A DNA stretch of 64,000 nucleotides from Desulfovibrio sp. 86 (GTDB lineage Bacteria; Desulfobacterota; Desulfovibrionia; Desulfovibrionales; Desulfovibrionaceae). Of this stretch, positions 33,971 to 42,262 are shown one piece after another. The stretch lies in the NCBI RefSeq assembly GCF_902702915.1, contig NZ_LR738849.1:3054001-3118000 (forward strand), read 5' to 3'. The notes beneath the pieces are model-generated. The model was not told where the DNA came from and searched no databases. It was given only the letters and a program-made list of their open reading frames with translations. The stretch's first letter is position 1. Every line of letters begins with the position of its first letter. The position numbers were made by a program, and so were the translations under genes.

Positions 33971-35017
33971 GTGGCTTTTACCGGGATAGTGCGTGTTATG
34001 AGCGATAATGATCGCGTCAAAGTTGCCCACATGGTTCTTGCTTATGCCGAAAAACTGCTTGATGCGATGGAACCTCCGCCAATTCCCGAGGAATTTGCTG
34101 AGGATAAAGCGTTTATTCGGTTTCATGAAAAAGCCCTGGCCCTTCGCGAAATAGCGGCTTCATTTGCCAGCGGCGACCTCTCGCAACCTATTGAAATGCG
34201 AGGGGTTGTCGCGGGGTCTTGCAAGGCCTTGCAGGCCAATTTGCGGCATATGGCCTGGAAGGTGCAGCAGGTTGAAAAGGGCGATTACACCCAGCGAATG
34301 GATTTTATGGGTGACTTTTCATCATCGTTCAACAATATGGTGGTGCAGCTTGAAACGACTATCGAGGCCTTGCGACAAAAAGAAGAAGCTCTGACAAGCC
34401 TTGCAGTCTCCCTTCAGGAGGAAGTGAAGCGGCGCAGCGCCACGCTGCTGAAGCTGAAAAAAAGTGAAGCCGAATTCAAGTATCTTGCGCAGCATGATCC
34501 GCTCACTGGCGCTTTTAACCGCCGTTCTTTTTTTGCACTTACACAGGAAAGTCTGGTTAGTTCAATCGCTTTGAAAAAGGATTGCTGCTTCTGCTTGCTG
34601 GATATCGACTATTTTAAGGCCTTCAATGATACCTACGGCCATATAGAAGGTGACAAAGCCTTGAAATTTGTGGCCGACACCGCTCAAAGCAGCTTGCGGC
34701 AAACGGATATTATGGGGCGTTACGGCGGCGAAGAGTTTATCTTTTTCTTTTCTGATGCCGATCTCGCACAAGGGTACGCCGCAGCAGAGAGGATCAGGGC
34801 TGCCATAGAAAGTTCGTCCCTGGAACTGGACGATGGCACAACGGTGTCTGTGCATGCCAGTCTGGGGGTTGCTGGTTTGCTCGCCTCGTGGGCTGCCACG
34901 CACAGTTGCAGCGCCTTGCAGGCGCATGTCATCAAGCTTGCGGATGAGGCATTGTACCAGGCGAAAAATGAAGGAAGAAACAGGGTATGTATCGCTGAGC
35001 TCAAGGGGCTTGATTGA
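33971..35017 (+). CDS. Diguanylate cyclase (GGDEF)
   Basis: Up to 348 residues from GTG 33971; ATG 33998 is an alternative start giving 339, and neither has a strong ribosome site. The N-terminal about 150 residues are soluble, with a HAMP/coiled-coil-like helical stretch (TTIEALRQKEEALTSLAVSL). The GGDEF domain follows: HDPLTGAFNRRSF, then RQTD (an intact RxxD inhibitory site) five residues before GGEEF. It should make c-di-GMP with product inhibition. No membrane segment is seen. It is the last gene of the AhpC-V4R-GGDEF operon. Confidence 0.88.
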   Translation: MAFTGIVRVMSDNDRVKVAHMVLAYAEKLLDAMEPPPIPEEFAEDKAFIRFHEKALALREIAASFASGDLSQPIEMRGVVAGSCKALQANLRHMAWKVQQVEKGDYTQRMDFMGDFSSSFNNMVVQLETTIEALRQKEEALTSLAVSLQEEVKRRSATLLKLKKSEAEFKYLAQHDPLTGAFNRRSFFALTQESLVSSIALKKDCCFCLLDIDYFKAFNDTYGHIEGDKALKFVADTAQSSLRQTDIMGRYGGEEFIFFFSDADLAQGYAAAERIRAAIESSSLELDDGTTVSVHASLGVAGLLASWAATHSCSALQAHVIKLADEALYQAKNEGRNRVCIAELKGLD

Positions 35018-35116
35018 TGCAAATGCTTTTCAGGTAGTTATAAGTATTCCCAAAAATCCGGACATGTGCAAGCTGCACTGCATATACTCTTGTTGATGCT
35101 GGAATCGACCAGGTCT

Positions 35117-35872
35117 TTACCGAATGCCCTTTTCTTGGCGCACACCAGATTCTACAGCCTGCCTCACGTTCTCCAGTTCCCGCTCCACCTGGGAGATGTG
35201 GTTGTACATGGCCTTGGATGCTGCTTCGCCGTCTTTGCTTACAATGGCATCGATGATGTGTTGGTGGGCTTCCAGGACTTTTTCAGAAAACAACCGGCCT
35301 GGTTTGAGGTGGTGTTTGACGTCCGTCAATAAGCTGTTCACGAAATCCAGGATCATGACCAGGATGGGATTGCCCGTTTTTCTGGCCAGCAGGATATGAA
35401 AATTGATTTCCGCTTTTGCCCCAACCAGATTCTTGTCCTCCCGATAAACCTTTTGACACTCTTCGTGAAGATCGAGCAGTTCCTGCGTGTCCTTTGCGTC
35501 AAACGTCTCGGCGGCGCGCCGGGCCAGGTAGGGCTCGATGATCTTGCGCACTTCAGACAGGTCGCTAATGGAAATATTCTGGAAGTGGAAAAAGCTCTGC
35601 AAAAAATCCCGGGCGGTCTCAGGATTCACTTCGGTAACCACCGGGCCGCCACCAGCTCCCCGACGAATGTCGATGAGTCCCATGCCTTCCAGCGTGCGCA
35701 AGGCTTCCCGCAGGGTATGCTTGCTCACATCAAACTGTTGGACAAGATCCTTTTCCGGGGGCAGGGCTTCGCCGGGCTTGATCTCGCCTTGCAAGATGGC
35801 CTCGCGGATCTGACGGATGATCAGGGTCGAAATCTTATCTTTCTTGGTAGTCTTGAACATGTGCTGATCCAT
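35117..35872 (-). CDS. GntR-family regulator, FadR subfamily
   Basis: A 251-residue protein. The winged helix-turn-helix covers residues 17-75 (IREAILQGEIKPGEALPPEK, VSKHTLREALRTLEGMGLI). An all-helical FCD ligand-binding domain follows, with the Asp/His residues typical of its metal site (EINFHILLA, EAHQHIIDAI). It is divergent from the alcohol/aldehyde dehydrogenase genes and is their likely regulator. Members of this subfamily usually answer to small organic acids. Confidence 0.9.
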   Translation of the reverse strand: MDQHMFKTTKKDKISTLIIRQIREAILQGEIKPGEALPPEKDLVQQFDVSKHTLREALRTLEGMGLIDIRRGAGGGPVVTEVNPETARDFLQSFFHFQNISISDLSEVRKIIEPYLARRAAETFDAKDTQELLDLHEECQKVYREDKNLVGAKAEINFHILLARKTGNPILVMILDFVNSLLTDVKHHLKPGRLFSEKVLEAHQHIIDAIVSKDGEAASKAMYNHISQVERELENVRQAVESGVRQEKGIR

Positions 35873-36202
35873 GGTTGTTACTCGTGACAGGGGCGTTGCG
35901 CCGGTTTGCGTCGCCTCCCAGAAGCGGGCATGTCAGTCAGCCGGAGACAGTGGTATAGTCAAGCCGTCCCAAAAGTCCCGCGTTTGTGCCCGCTCTGGTG
36001 CGCATCGGTCCGTGCCACACGCTTTTTTCGAAAAATTACCCCTGATTTCAGACTATTGTTGCCGGGCCGAACAAAAATAGTGTTATATTTGAATATAGGT
36101 TGATTTTAACAAAAAGGCAAATCCCGGCGCTACACATTATTTCATGGCTGCAACAGTCAAACAAGGCTAGTAAAGTCTTAAATTTCGGTTCGTTATATTA
36201 AT

Positions 36203-36214
36203 TAGCCATATATT
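36203..36214 (+). promoter_or_regulatory. Shared upstream motif, copy 1
   Basis: TAGCCATATATT followed by TTAAAATTTGG. The same 12 bases occur at 39708-39719 and 39819-39830. Copies 1 and 3 stay similar for about 30 bp. Candidate activator or repressor binding site for both alcohol dehydrogenase genes. Confidence 0.6.
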
Positions 36215-36292
36215 TTAAAATTTGGTTGAAATTGCTCACCTCCTGTTGTAGATTTTTCTCACCGAGCGCCCGTGCGACTCCGGGGCGCAAAC

Positions 36293-36313
36293 GCGTCGCT
36301 GCGGCAGCGACGC
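36293..36313 (+). promoter_or_regulatory. Leader hairpin
   Basis: A perfect 10+1+10 inverted repeat in the leader, about 160 bp before the dehydrogenase start. It has no T-run, so it is not an ordinary terminator. It may be an mRNA-stabilising or attenuating structure. Confidence 0.5.
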
Positions 36314-36471
36314 ATCGCGGAGAAAACACGATCTGCACGCAGCATGCGTCCGCAGGGAATGCGCCAGTCGATATGAAAAAACTGTTTGAGACGACCGAAG
36401 ATGCTCTGAGAATAAACGGTGGCTGGAAAGATTTTTTTGGGGCGATGATCGCAACAAAGGAGATGAGCAGC

Positions 36472-37635
36472 ATGACGACGCGAACCTTCAACATGCCGGC
36501 AACAGTGCATATCGGCGTGAACGCAGCGGCCGAGGTCGGCCCGGCTGCCGCGCGGCAGGGCGCGAGCAGGGTGCTGCTGGTTACGGATCAAATACTCATT
36601 GACACGGGCACCATCGAACCGGTGTTCGCCTCGTTGCGGCAAGCGGGCATCCCGGTCGAAATCTATGCCGGTGTGGACAAGGAGCCCACCCTGACCCACG
36701 TCGAGGACGGCTTGGACATCATCCGGCGCGGTCGGTGCGATCTGGTGATCGGTTGCGGCGGCGGCAGTTCCCTCGACGTGGCCAAAGCCGTGTCCGTCAT
36801 GGCCACCAATCCCGGCGTGATCCAGCAGTACATGGGGGCCGACAAGGTGAGGCAAAAGGGCCTGCCGCTTTTCGCCGTGCCAACCACGGCTGGCACCGGC
36901 AGTGAAGCCACCATGTTCACCATCATCACCGATACCGAGCATGACGTGAAAATGCTCATCGGCAGCCCCTACCTCATGCCGCAGATCGCTTTCGTCGATC
37001 CCGGCCTGACCATGGCCATGCCCCGAGGACTGACGGCGGCAACAGGCCTTGATGCCCTGACCCACGCCATCGAGGCCTATGTCTCGCGCAAGGCCCAGCC
37101 CATGACGGACGTGCTGGCGCTTTCCGCCGTGGGCCTCATCTACCGCAATCTGCCCAAGGCCTGGCAGCAGCCGGATGACCTCGAAGCCCGGTCCCAGACC
37201 ATGCTCGGCGCATTCCAGGCCGGCATCGCCTTTTCCAACGCCTCGGTAGCCCTGGTCCACGGTATGTCCCGGCCGGTGGGGGCGCTTTTTCATGTGCCCC
37301 ACGGCATCTCCAACGCCGCCTTGCTCGGCGTGGTCATGGAGTTTTCCCTGCCGGGCAATCCGAAGCGGTACGCGAACATCGCCCGGGCCATGGGCGTGGA
37401 CTGTCCGGCACAGGCCGACGACGCAACCGTGGCCCAGGCCGGGGCGGATGCGGTTAAGGGACTCATTGCCGCCCTGGAGGTGCCGGGTCTGCAAAAGCTC
37501 GGGATCAGCCGGGAAAAGCTCGATCCCGTGGTGGCCAAGATGGCCGAGGACGCCCTGGCCAGCGGCAGCCCCGGGAACAACCCGAGGTTGGCGAGCAAGC
37601 AGGAGATCATCGAACTCTATTATGCGGCATTGTAA
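36472..37635 (+). CDS. Iron-containing alcohol dehydrogenase
   Basis: The start at ATG 36472 has AAAGGAG nine bases upstream. The 387-residue group III alcohol dehydrogenase has the NAD-binding GCGGGSSLDVAKA and TTAGTGSE motifs. The iron ligands are D and H of LDALTHAIEA and the two histidines of HGMSRPVGALFHVPHGISNA. It oxidises or reduces a small alcohol/aldehyde. The following gene encodes an MmsA-type aldehyde dehydrogenase, so the pair could take an alcohol or hydroxyacid to an acyl-CoA. The GC content is visibly higher than in most of the window. Confidence 0.9.
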   Translation: MTTRTFNMPATVHIGVNAAAEVGPAAARQGASRVLLVTDQILIDTGTIEPVFASLRQAGIPVEIYAGVDKEPTLTHVEDGLDIIRRGRCDLVIGCGGGSSLDVAKAVSVMATNPGVIQQYMGADKVRQKGLPLFAVPTTAGTGSEATMFTIITDTEHDVKMLIGSPYLMPQIAFVDPGLTMAMPRGLTAATGLDALTHAIEAYVSRKAQPMTDVLALSAVGLIYRNLPKAWQQPDDLEARSQTMLGAFQAGIAFSNASVALVHGMSRPVGALFHVPHGISNAALLGVVMEFSLPGNPKRYANIARAMGVDCPAQADDATVAQAGADAVKGLIAALEVPGLQKLGISREKLDPVVAKMAEDALASGSPGNNPRLASKQEIIELYYAAL

Positions 37636-37726
37636 TCGGAAAAAAATTGGAAAAACCGAGCGTTGACGCCTCTTGCTCGCATGCTGGCCAGGGCGAAGAC
37701 GGTCACGAATTGCAAAGGAGGAAGCC

Positions 37727-39256
37727 ATGTCGGAGATCAAGAAGCTTCTTTATTGTGTTGACAACGAGTGGCGACAGAGCGCGACGGACAAGTACACACC
37801 AGTGATGAACCCGAGCACAGGCGAACAGATCGCCGCCGCCCCGGTCTGCCTGCCAGCCGAGGTGGACTCTGCCGTGCAGGCGGCCAAGGCCGCCTATCCT
37901 GGCTGGTCGAACACGCCCGTGGGTATGCGCACGCAGCTCCTGTTCCGCTTCCGGGAACTGGTCAATCAGCATTTCGAGGAACTTTCCGTGCTGCTGGCCA
38001 CGGAAATGGGCAAGAACCTGGATGAATCCCGGGGCGATGTGCACAAGGTCGTGGAGGCTTGCGAAGTGGCGGTAAGCGCACCCATGGAGATGCAGGGCTA
38101 TGCCATGATGGAAGCGACCCGCAGCCATGACATCTGCCTGTACCGCGAATCTGTGGGCGTATTTTTGGGCATCGCGCCGTACAATTTCCCGGCCATGATC
38201 CCCTTTGGCTGGTTCCTGCCCCTGTGCATCGCCGCTGGCAACACCATAGTGCTCAAGGTGGCCAGCATGGTGCCGCAGACCGGCATGCGCCTGCTCGAAT
38301 TGCTCATCGAGGCAGGTCTGCCCAAGGGCGTGGTCAACCTCGTCACCTGCAGTCGCCAGGAGGTCGCCAACCTGCTGTCCCATCCCGACATCCAGGGCAT
38401 CTCCTTCGTCGGTTCCACCTCCACCGGGGTCAAGATCTATTCCGGCGCGGCCGCTGCCGGCAAGCGAGTGCAGTGCCTGACCGAGGCCAAAAACCACGCT
38501 CTGCTGCTGGAAGACGCCCCCCTGGAATGGTCGGCCCAGCGCATCATCAATTCCTGTTTCGGCTGTGCTGGCCAGCGCTGCATGGCCCTGCCCGTGGTGG
38601 TGGTTCAGGAATCGGTGGCTGACCGGTTCGTGCAGATTCTCAAAGGTATGGCTGAACGGCTGACGGTCGGCACGGCCTATGATCCGCAAACCCAGCTTGG
38701 GCCGGTCATCAACGCCGCCCACAAGAAATCCGTGCTCGATTGGATCGACAAGGGCGTGGCCGAAGGGGCCAGCCTCGTCCTGGACGGCCGTCAGTGTGCG
38801 CCCAAGGGCTTCGAGAACGGCTATTTCGTCGGGCCTACCATCTTCGATCACGTGATCTCGGGCATGACCATCGGCGACCAGGAGATCTTCGGGCCGGTGG
38901 TGTGCATCAAACGGGTCAAGGACTTCGAGGAAGGGATCGCCGTCATGAATGCCAATCCTTTTGCCAACGGCTCCTCCATCTTCACCCAAAATGGCCACTA
39001 TGCCAGGGAATTCGCCCGTCGCACCGACGGTGGCATGGTCGGCGTCAACGTCGGAATCCCAGTGCCCCTGGCTTTTTTCCCTTTCAGCGGAAACAAGCGG
39101 TCTTTCTTCGGCGATCTGCACGTCCTCGGACGCGACGGCCTGCGCTTTTACACCCGCACCAAGACAGTCACCACCAAATGGGTTTCACCCAAGGAATCCG
39201 GTGACGCCCAGGCCCGGGTGAGCACCTGGGAAGGCACCATCAACCGAGAACTGTAG
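37727..39256 (+). CDS. Methylmalonate-semialdehyde-type (CoA-acylating) aldehyde dehydrogenase
   Basis: The start at ATG 37727 follows AAAGGAGG. The 509-residue protein has IAPYNFPAMIPFGWFLP, the MmsA-type cofactor region, and the catalytic Cys in FGCAGQRCMALP. It lacks the Glu of ordinary aldehyde dehydrogenases at the expected ELGGK position (the sequence reads TEAKNHA), as in MmsA. MmsA enzymes convert (methyl)malonate semialdehyde to acetyl- or propionyl-CoA. It lies 91 bp after the alcohol dehydrogenase gene, probably in the same operon. The substrate is not fixed by sequence. Confidence 0.87.
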   Translation: MSEIKKLLYCVDNEWRQSATDKYTPVMNPSTGEQIAAAPVCLPAEVDSAVQAAKAAYPGWSNTPVGMRTQLLFRFRELVNQHFEELSVLLATEMGKNLDESRGDVHKVVEACEVAVSAPMEMQGYAMMEATRSHDICLYRESVGVFLGIAPYNFPAMIPFGWFLPLCIAAGNTIVLKVASMVPQTGMRLLELLIEAGLPKGVVNLVTCSRQEVANLLSHPDIQGISFVGSTSTGVKIYSGAAAAGKRVQCLTEAKNHALLLEDAPLEWSAQRIINSCFGCAGQRCMALPVVVVQESVADRFVQILKGMAERLTVGTAYDPQTQLGPVINAAHKKSVLDWIDKGVAEGASLVLDGRQCAPKGFENGYFVGPTIFDHVISGMTIGDQEIFGPVVCIKRVKDFEEGIAVMNANPFANGSSIFTQNGHYAREFARRTDGGMVGVNVGIPVPLAFFPFSGNKRSFFGDLHVLGRDGLRFYTRTKTVTTKWVSPKESGDAQARVSTWEGTINREL

Positions 39257-39399
39257 CGTCCACCTTGTCCCCCGGGGACAGGTCGCATCCGTGCCGGAGG
39301 GCCCGCCCGCCAACCTCCGGGGCTTCCGGCACGCTTCATGCCCCTGTGCTCCGAATTTTACCGCGTCGGCATCCCTTGAACGCCCAAGGAGGAAGCCCA

Positions 39400-39631
39400 G
39401 TGAACGGTCTCTTTATCGGCTCCACCGGGGATGCGGTCGCAAGTCCTGCTCGCCCTGACCCTGGGAGAGTGCTTCGAGCGCCAGCAATGGCACAGCGGCT
39501 TTATCATGCCCGGCGACGTCCTGCCGCCCATGTCCGGCGGATCGACCGCTTCCGGCCGCTGCCGACCCGTAGCCCGTGAGGAAACCTTTTACGAGATCGA
39601 GGCGGACGTGCCCATTGTGGCCGCAGGCTGA
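39400..39631 (+). pseudogene. Broken small gene of unknown identity
   Basis: A GTG at 39400 has AAGGAGG seven bases upstream, but that frame soon becomes arginine-rich and non-protein-like (stop at 39579). A better-looking frame begins at 39431 (QVLLALTLGECFERQQWHSG, ending VPIVAAG at 39631). The pattern suggests a frameshifted or truncated gene. No family was recognised. The surrounding gap, 39257-39975, also holds a GC-rich imperfect hairpin (39291-39330) and two copies of the TAGCCATATATT motif. Confidence 0.35.
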
Positions 39632-39707
39632 GGACACAGGGGTGCGGGTTTGCGTGCGGCAAGAGGGTTGAAAAATTTGTAGCTTGGTAAAATTTAGGCT
39701 CAATTAA

Positions 39708-39719
39708 TAGCCATATATT
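39708..39719 (+). promoter_or_regulatory. Shared upstream motif, copy 2
   Basis: TAGCCATATATT, identical to 36203-36214. The downstream flank differs (AGAAGATATATTGACG). Confidence 0.5.
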
Positions 39720-39818
39720 AGAAGATATATTGACGCAGACTGGATAGTGACATAGATTGAGACAAAAGAATTCAAGAGGAATAGCGAAATGGAGGTGCAT
39801 TATTGCGGCGTCTTTAAA

Positions 39819-39830
39819 TAGCCATATATT
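39819..39830 (+). promoter_or_regulatory. Shared upstream motif, copy 3
   Basis: TAGCCATATATT followed by TAAAAGTTAGTCTAAAT, which resembles the flank of copy 1. It lies about 145 bp before the second alcohol dehydrogenase gene. Confidence 0.6.
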
Positions 39831-39975
39831 TAAAAGTTAGTCTAAATGCCGCCCCAAGACAACTGTCCGGCTGTCTGGTTCGGGTGGGACGCAGCGGAAA
39901 GGCTTTCGGAAAACGATATCCCCCCCGGCGGCGACAAAACCGCCACCGGATGCAACCGCAACCACGGAGGACGAA

Positions 39976-41127
39976 ATGGCTGACTTTCTGTGTCCGGCAG
40001 TGAATTTCATTGGCAGGGGAACCCTGGCCGAGGTGGGGCCGCGCGCCGCAATGTTCGGGAAAAAGGCGCTTATCGTCACGGACAAGTTCATGGCCAGCCA
40101 GACAGGCGGAGCCGTGGATCAAGTCAAGGCGCACCTGGACCGGGCCAACGTCGCCCATGTGATGTACGGCGGCGTCGATCCCAACCCCAGAGTCTCCAAT
40201 GTGGAAGAGGGGCTGACTATTTACCGCAAGGAAAAATGCGACCTCATCGTGACCGTCGGCGGCGGCAGCGCGCATGATTGCGGCAAGGGCATTGGCATTG
40301 CGGCCACCCACGACGGCGATCTCTACGACGACTATGCTGGCATCGAAAGACTGACCAACGAACTGCCGCCCATCATCGCGGTCAATACCACAGCTGGCAC
40401 CGGCAGCGAAGTGACGCGCCATTGCGTGCTCACCAACATGGCCCGCAAGATCAAGTTCGTCATCGTCAGTTGGCGCAACCTGCCCAAGGTTTCCATCAAC
40501 GATCCCGAGCTCATGATCGGCAAACCGGCGGCACTGACCGCCTCCACGGGCATGGACGCCCTGACCCACGCCGTGGAGTGCTACGTGACGCTCGCTGCCA
40601 ACGAAGCCACCGACGCCGTGGCCATCCGGGCCATCAAGCTGGTAGGGCAGCACCTGCGCCGCGCCGTGGCCTACGGCGAAGACATCGTGGCCCGTGAAGG
40701 CATGGCCTATGCCTCTCTTCTGGCTGGCATGGCCTTCAACAACGCCGGCCTGGGCTATGTCCACGCCATGGCCCACCAGTTGGGCGGCATGCTCGATATG
40801 CCTCACGGCATGGCCAACGCCATCCTCCTGCCCCATGTCGAGCGCTGGAACCTCATGGTCAACCCTGGCAAGTTCGCGGACATCGCGGTCGCCCTGGGCG
40901 AAAACATTGACGGCCTGGGCATGATGGACGCGGCGGAAAAGGCCATCACGGCCATCGAACGCCTGTCCGCCGACGTGGGCATCCCCAAGAGCCTGGCTGC
41001 ACTTGGCGTCAAGGAATCCGATCTCGAACCTATGGCCAAACAGGCCCTCTTGGACGGCAATGCCGGTTGCAACCCGCGCAAGGGCAATGTCAACGACATC
41101 ATCGCCCTGTTCAAGGCCGCCATGTAG
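39976..41127 (+). CDS. Iron-containing alcohol dehydrogenase (methanol/ethanol dehydrogenase-like)
   Basis: A 383-residue group III alcohol dehydrogenase with VGGGSAHDCGKG and NTTAGTGSEVTRH. The iron ligands sit in MDALTHAVEC and HAMAHQLGGMLDMPHGMANA. The stretch FVIVSWRNLPKVSINDPELM is typical of the Bacillus/Cupriavidus methanol dehydrogenase subgroup, and the enzyme is clearly distinct from the one at 36472. GGAGG precedes the start. Two shared upstream motifs lie in its control region, which suggests common control with the first dehydrogenase. Confidence 0.9.
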   Translation: MADFLCPAVNFIGRGTLAEVGPRAAMFGKKALIVTDKFMASQTGGAVDQVKAHLDRANVAHVMYGGVDPNPRVSNVEEGLTIYRKEKCDLIVTVGGGSAHDCGKGIGIAATHDGDLYDDYAGIERLTNELPPIIAVNTTAGTGSEVTRHCVLTNMARKIKFVIVSWRNLPKVSINDPELMIGKPAALTASTGMDALTHAVECYVTLAANEATDAVAIRAIKLVGQHLRRAVAYGEDIVAREGMAYASLLAGMAFNNAGLGYVHAMAHQLGGMLDMPHGMANAILLPHVERWNLMVNPGKFADIAVALGENIDGLGMMDAAEKAITAIERLSADVGIPKSLAALGVKESDLEPMAKQALLDGNAGCNPRKGNVNDIIALFKAAM

Positions 41128-41244
41128 TCGGGGTAAGGAGTTGGGGCGCCCGCATGCCGTATTTTTTTCGAATGCGACATGCCTACCGGCCCGGCCCGGA
41201 AGAACTTTCCGGGTCGGGCTGGCCCAGCGCGCAAGGAGCGAACA

Positions 41245-41361
41245 ATGGTTCCATGGAGTAGCGAAGCCATCATCCTGGCCTTTGGCGGGGGCGTGTTCGG
41301 CGCGAGTCTGGGCGGACTGTGGTCGTTTTGCCTGTGCGGGTTTGTCACACTGTTCGGCTGA
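41245..41361 (+). CDS. Small hydrophobic ORF, possibly truncated
   Basis: 38 residues with AAGGAG before the ATG. The single hydrophobic, glycine-rich segment AIILAFGGGVFGASLGGLWS runs to the stop, and the reading looks cut short. It may be the remnant of a larger membrane protein or a genuine one-segment peptide. It lies 118 bp after the alcohol dehydrogenase gene. 41362-41518 holds no other gene. Confidence 0.4.
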   Translation: MVPWSSEAIILAFGGGVFGASLGGLWSFCLCGFVTLFG

Positions 41362-41518
41362 TTGCTGCCGGAGAAGCAGTGCCTATTCATTGCTATCGCT
41401 CTCTGCATCCGATAGTATTGGTCAAGGGTAAAAATTCCCGCCTATCCGCCTGCTCGCTGCTCGTCTGCTAGCCTTTCTGTCTTTCCCCGCCTCAACCTCC
41501 TTTCCTCAGGAGTCTGCC

Positions 41519-42262
41519 ATGGACCAAGCTTTCTGGCTGTCAGTCCAGCTCTACGGCAACATAGCTGTCAAGCTTGCCGTGGGGCTTGCCACCTTTATCT
41601 TTGTTTTTCGCACCACAAACCGTTGCCAGCTTGCGCAAATGACATCGGTTGACCTTATTGGCAACTTTGTCATGGGCGGAATTATAGGCGGCGTAATATA
41701 CAATCCCGCCATTGGCATTACACAATTCGTTCTTGTTCTCGCCATATGGCAAATCTTGATCGTAATAGTAAATTCTTTACGCATGCGGACAGAATCCGGA
41801 CGCAAGATGATAGTGGGTTCACCCATCCCCATTGTTATCAAGGGGGAGTTTCTTCAGGATAAATTTAGTGCCGCAGGGCTTGATATAGGCGACTTTGCGA
41901 CGCTCACACGAATGCAGGGCATTCATTCCATGAAAGATATATGGAATGCCCAGATCGAACCCAATGGCCAGCTTACAGTGCAGAAAAGAGAAGATCCCCA
42001 TATTTCCAATGTTGTGCTCAACAATGGGGCCGTCCTTGAACCTGCTCTTGAGGTGATCGACAAGGATGAGGCATGGCTGAAAGCCGAACTGCACAAGCAG
42101 GGGTACGATTCATACGAAAACATCTTTTTTGCGGAATGGAATGAACAAAGAGACAAATCCGGAAAACTTGTTGGAAATCTCTATGTTGTGGACCTTGATG
42201 ATAAAAAGGAAAGTAAGGACGCCAGTGCGCCCGTTCATGCCTCCGTCAGAGCATCTTTATAA
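41519..42262 (+). CDS. DUF421 (YetF-like) membrane protein
   Basis: A 247-residue protein with three N-terminal hydrophobic segments (about residues 13-30, 44-62 and 66-83), followed by the cytosolic DUF421 domain (MIVGSPIPIVIKGEFLQDKF; ARTRMQGIHSMKDIWNAQIEPNGQ-like region). YetF-type proteins are widespread and poorly understood; some are linked to spore or envelope resistance. CAGGAG precedes the ATG. It is convergent with mtaB, overlapping its 3' end by 6 bp. Confidence 0.82.
   Translation: MDQAFWLSVQLYGNIAVKLAVGLATFIFVFRTTNRCQLAQMTSVDLIGNFVMGGIIGGVIYNPAIGITQFVLVLAIWQILIVIVNSLRMRTESGRKMIVGSPIPIVIKGEFLQDKFSAAGLDIGDFATLTRMQGIHSMKDIWNAQIEPNGQLTVQKREDPHISNVVLNNGAVLEPALEVIDKDEAWLKAELHKQGYDSYENIFFAEWNEQRDKSGKLVGNLYVVDLDDKKESKDASAPVHASVRASL

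Larger units (their letters stand above)
35873..36471. promoter_or_regulatory. Divergent control region with long leader
   Basis: A 600-bp gap between the GntR gene and the first alcohol dehydrogenase gene. It holds the TAGCCATATATT motif at 36203-36214, shared with two sites before the second alcohol dehydrogenase gene. It also holds a perfect hairpin at 36293-36313 (GCGTCGCTGC-G-GCAGCGACGC). The dehydrogenase frame is open from 36226. An in-frame ATG at 36373 could give a 33-residue N-terminal extension, but it lacks a ribosome site. Confidence 0.5.

Noticed and set aside
36259-37740. Open frame of 493 codons antisense to the first alcohol dehydrogenase
   Set aside because: It arises from high GC third positions of the real gene. 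No family features are seen.
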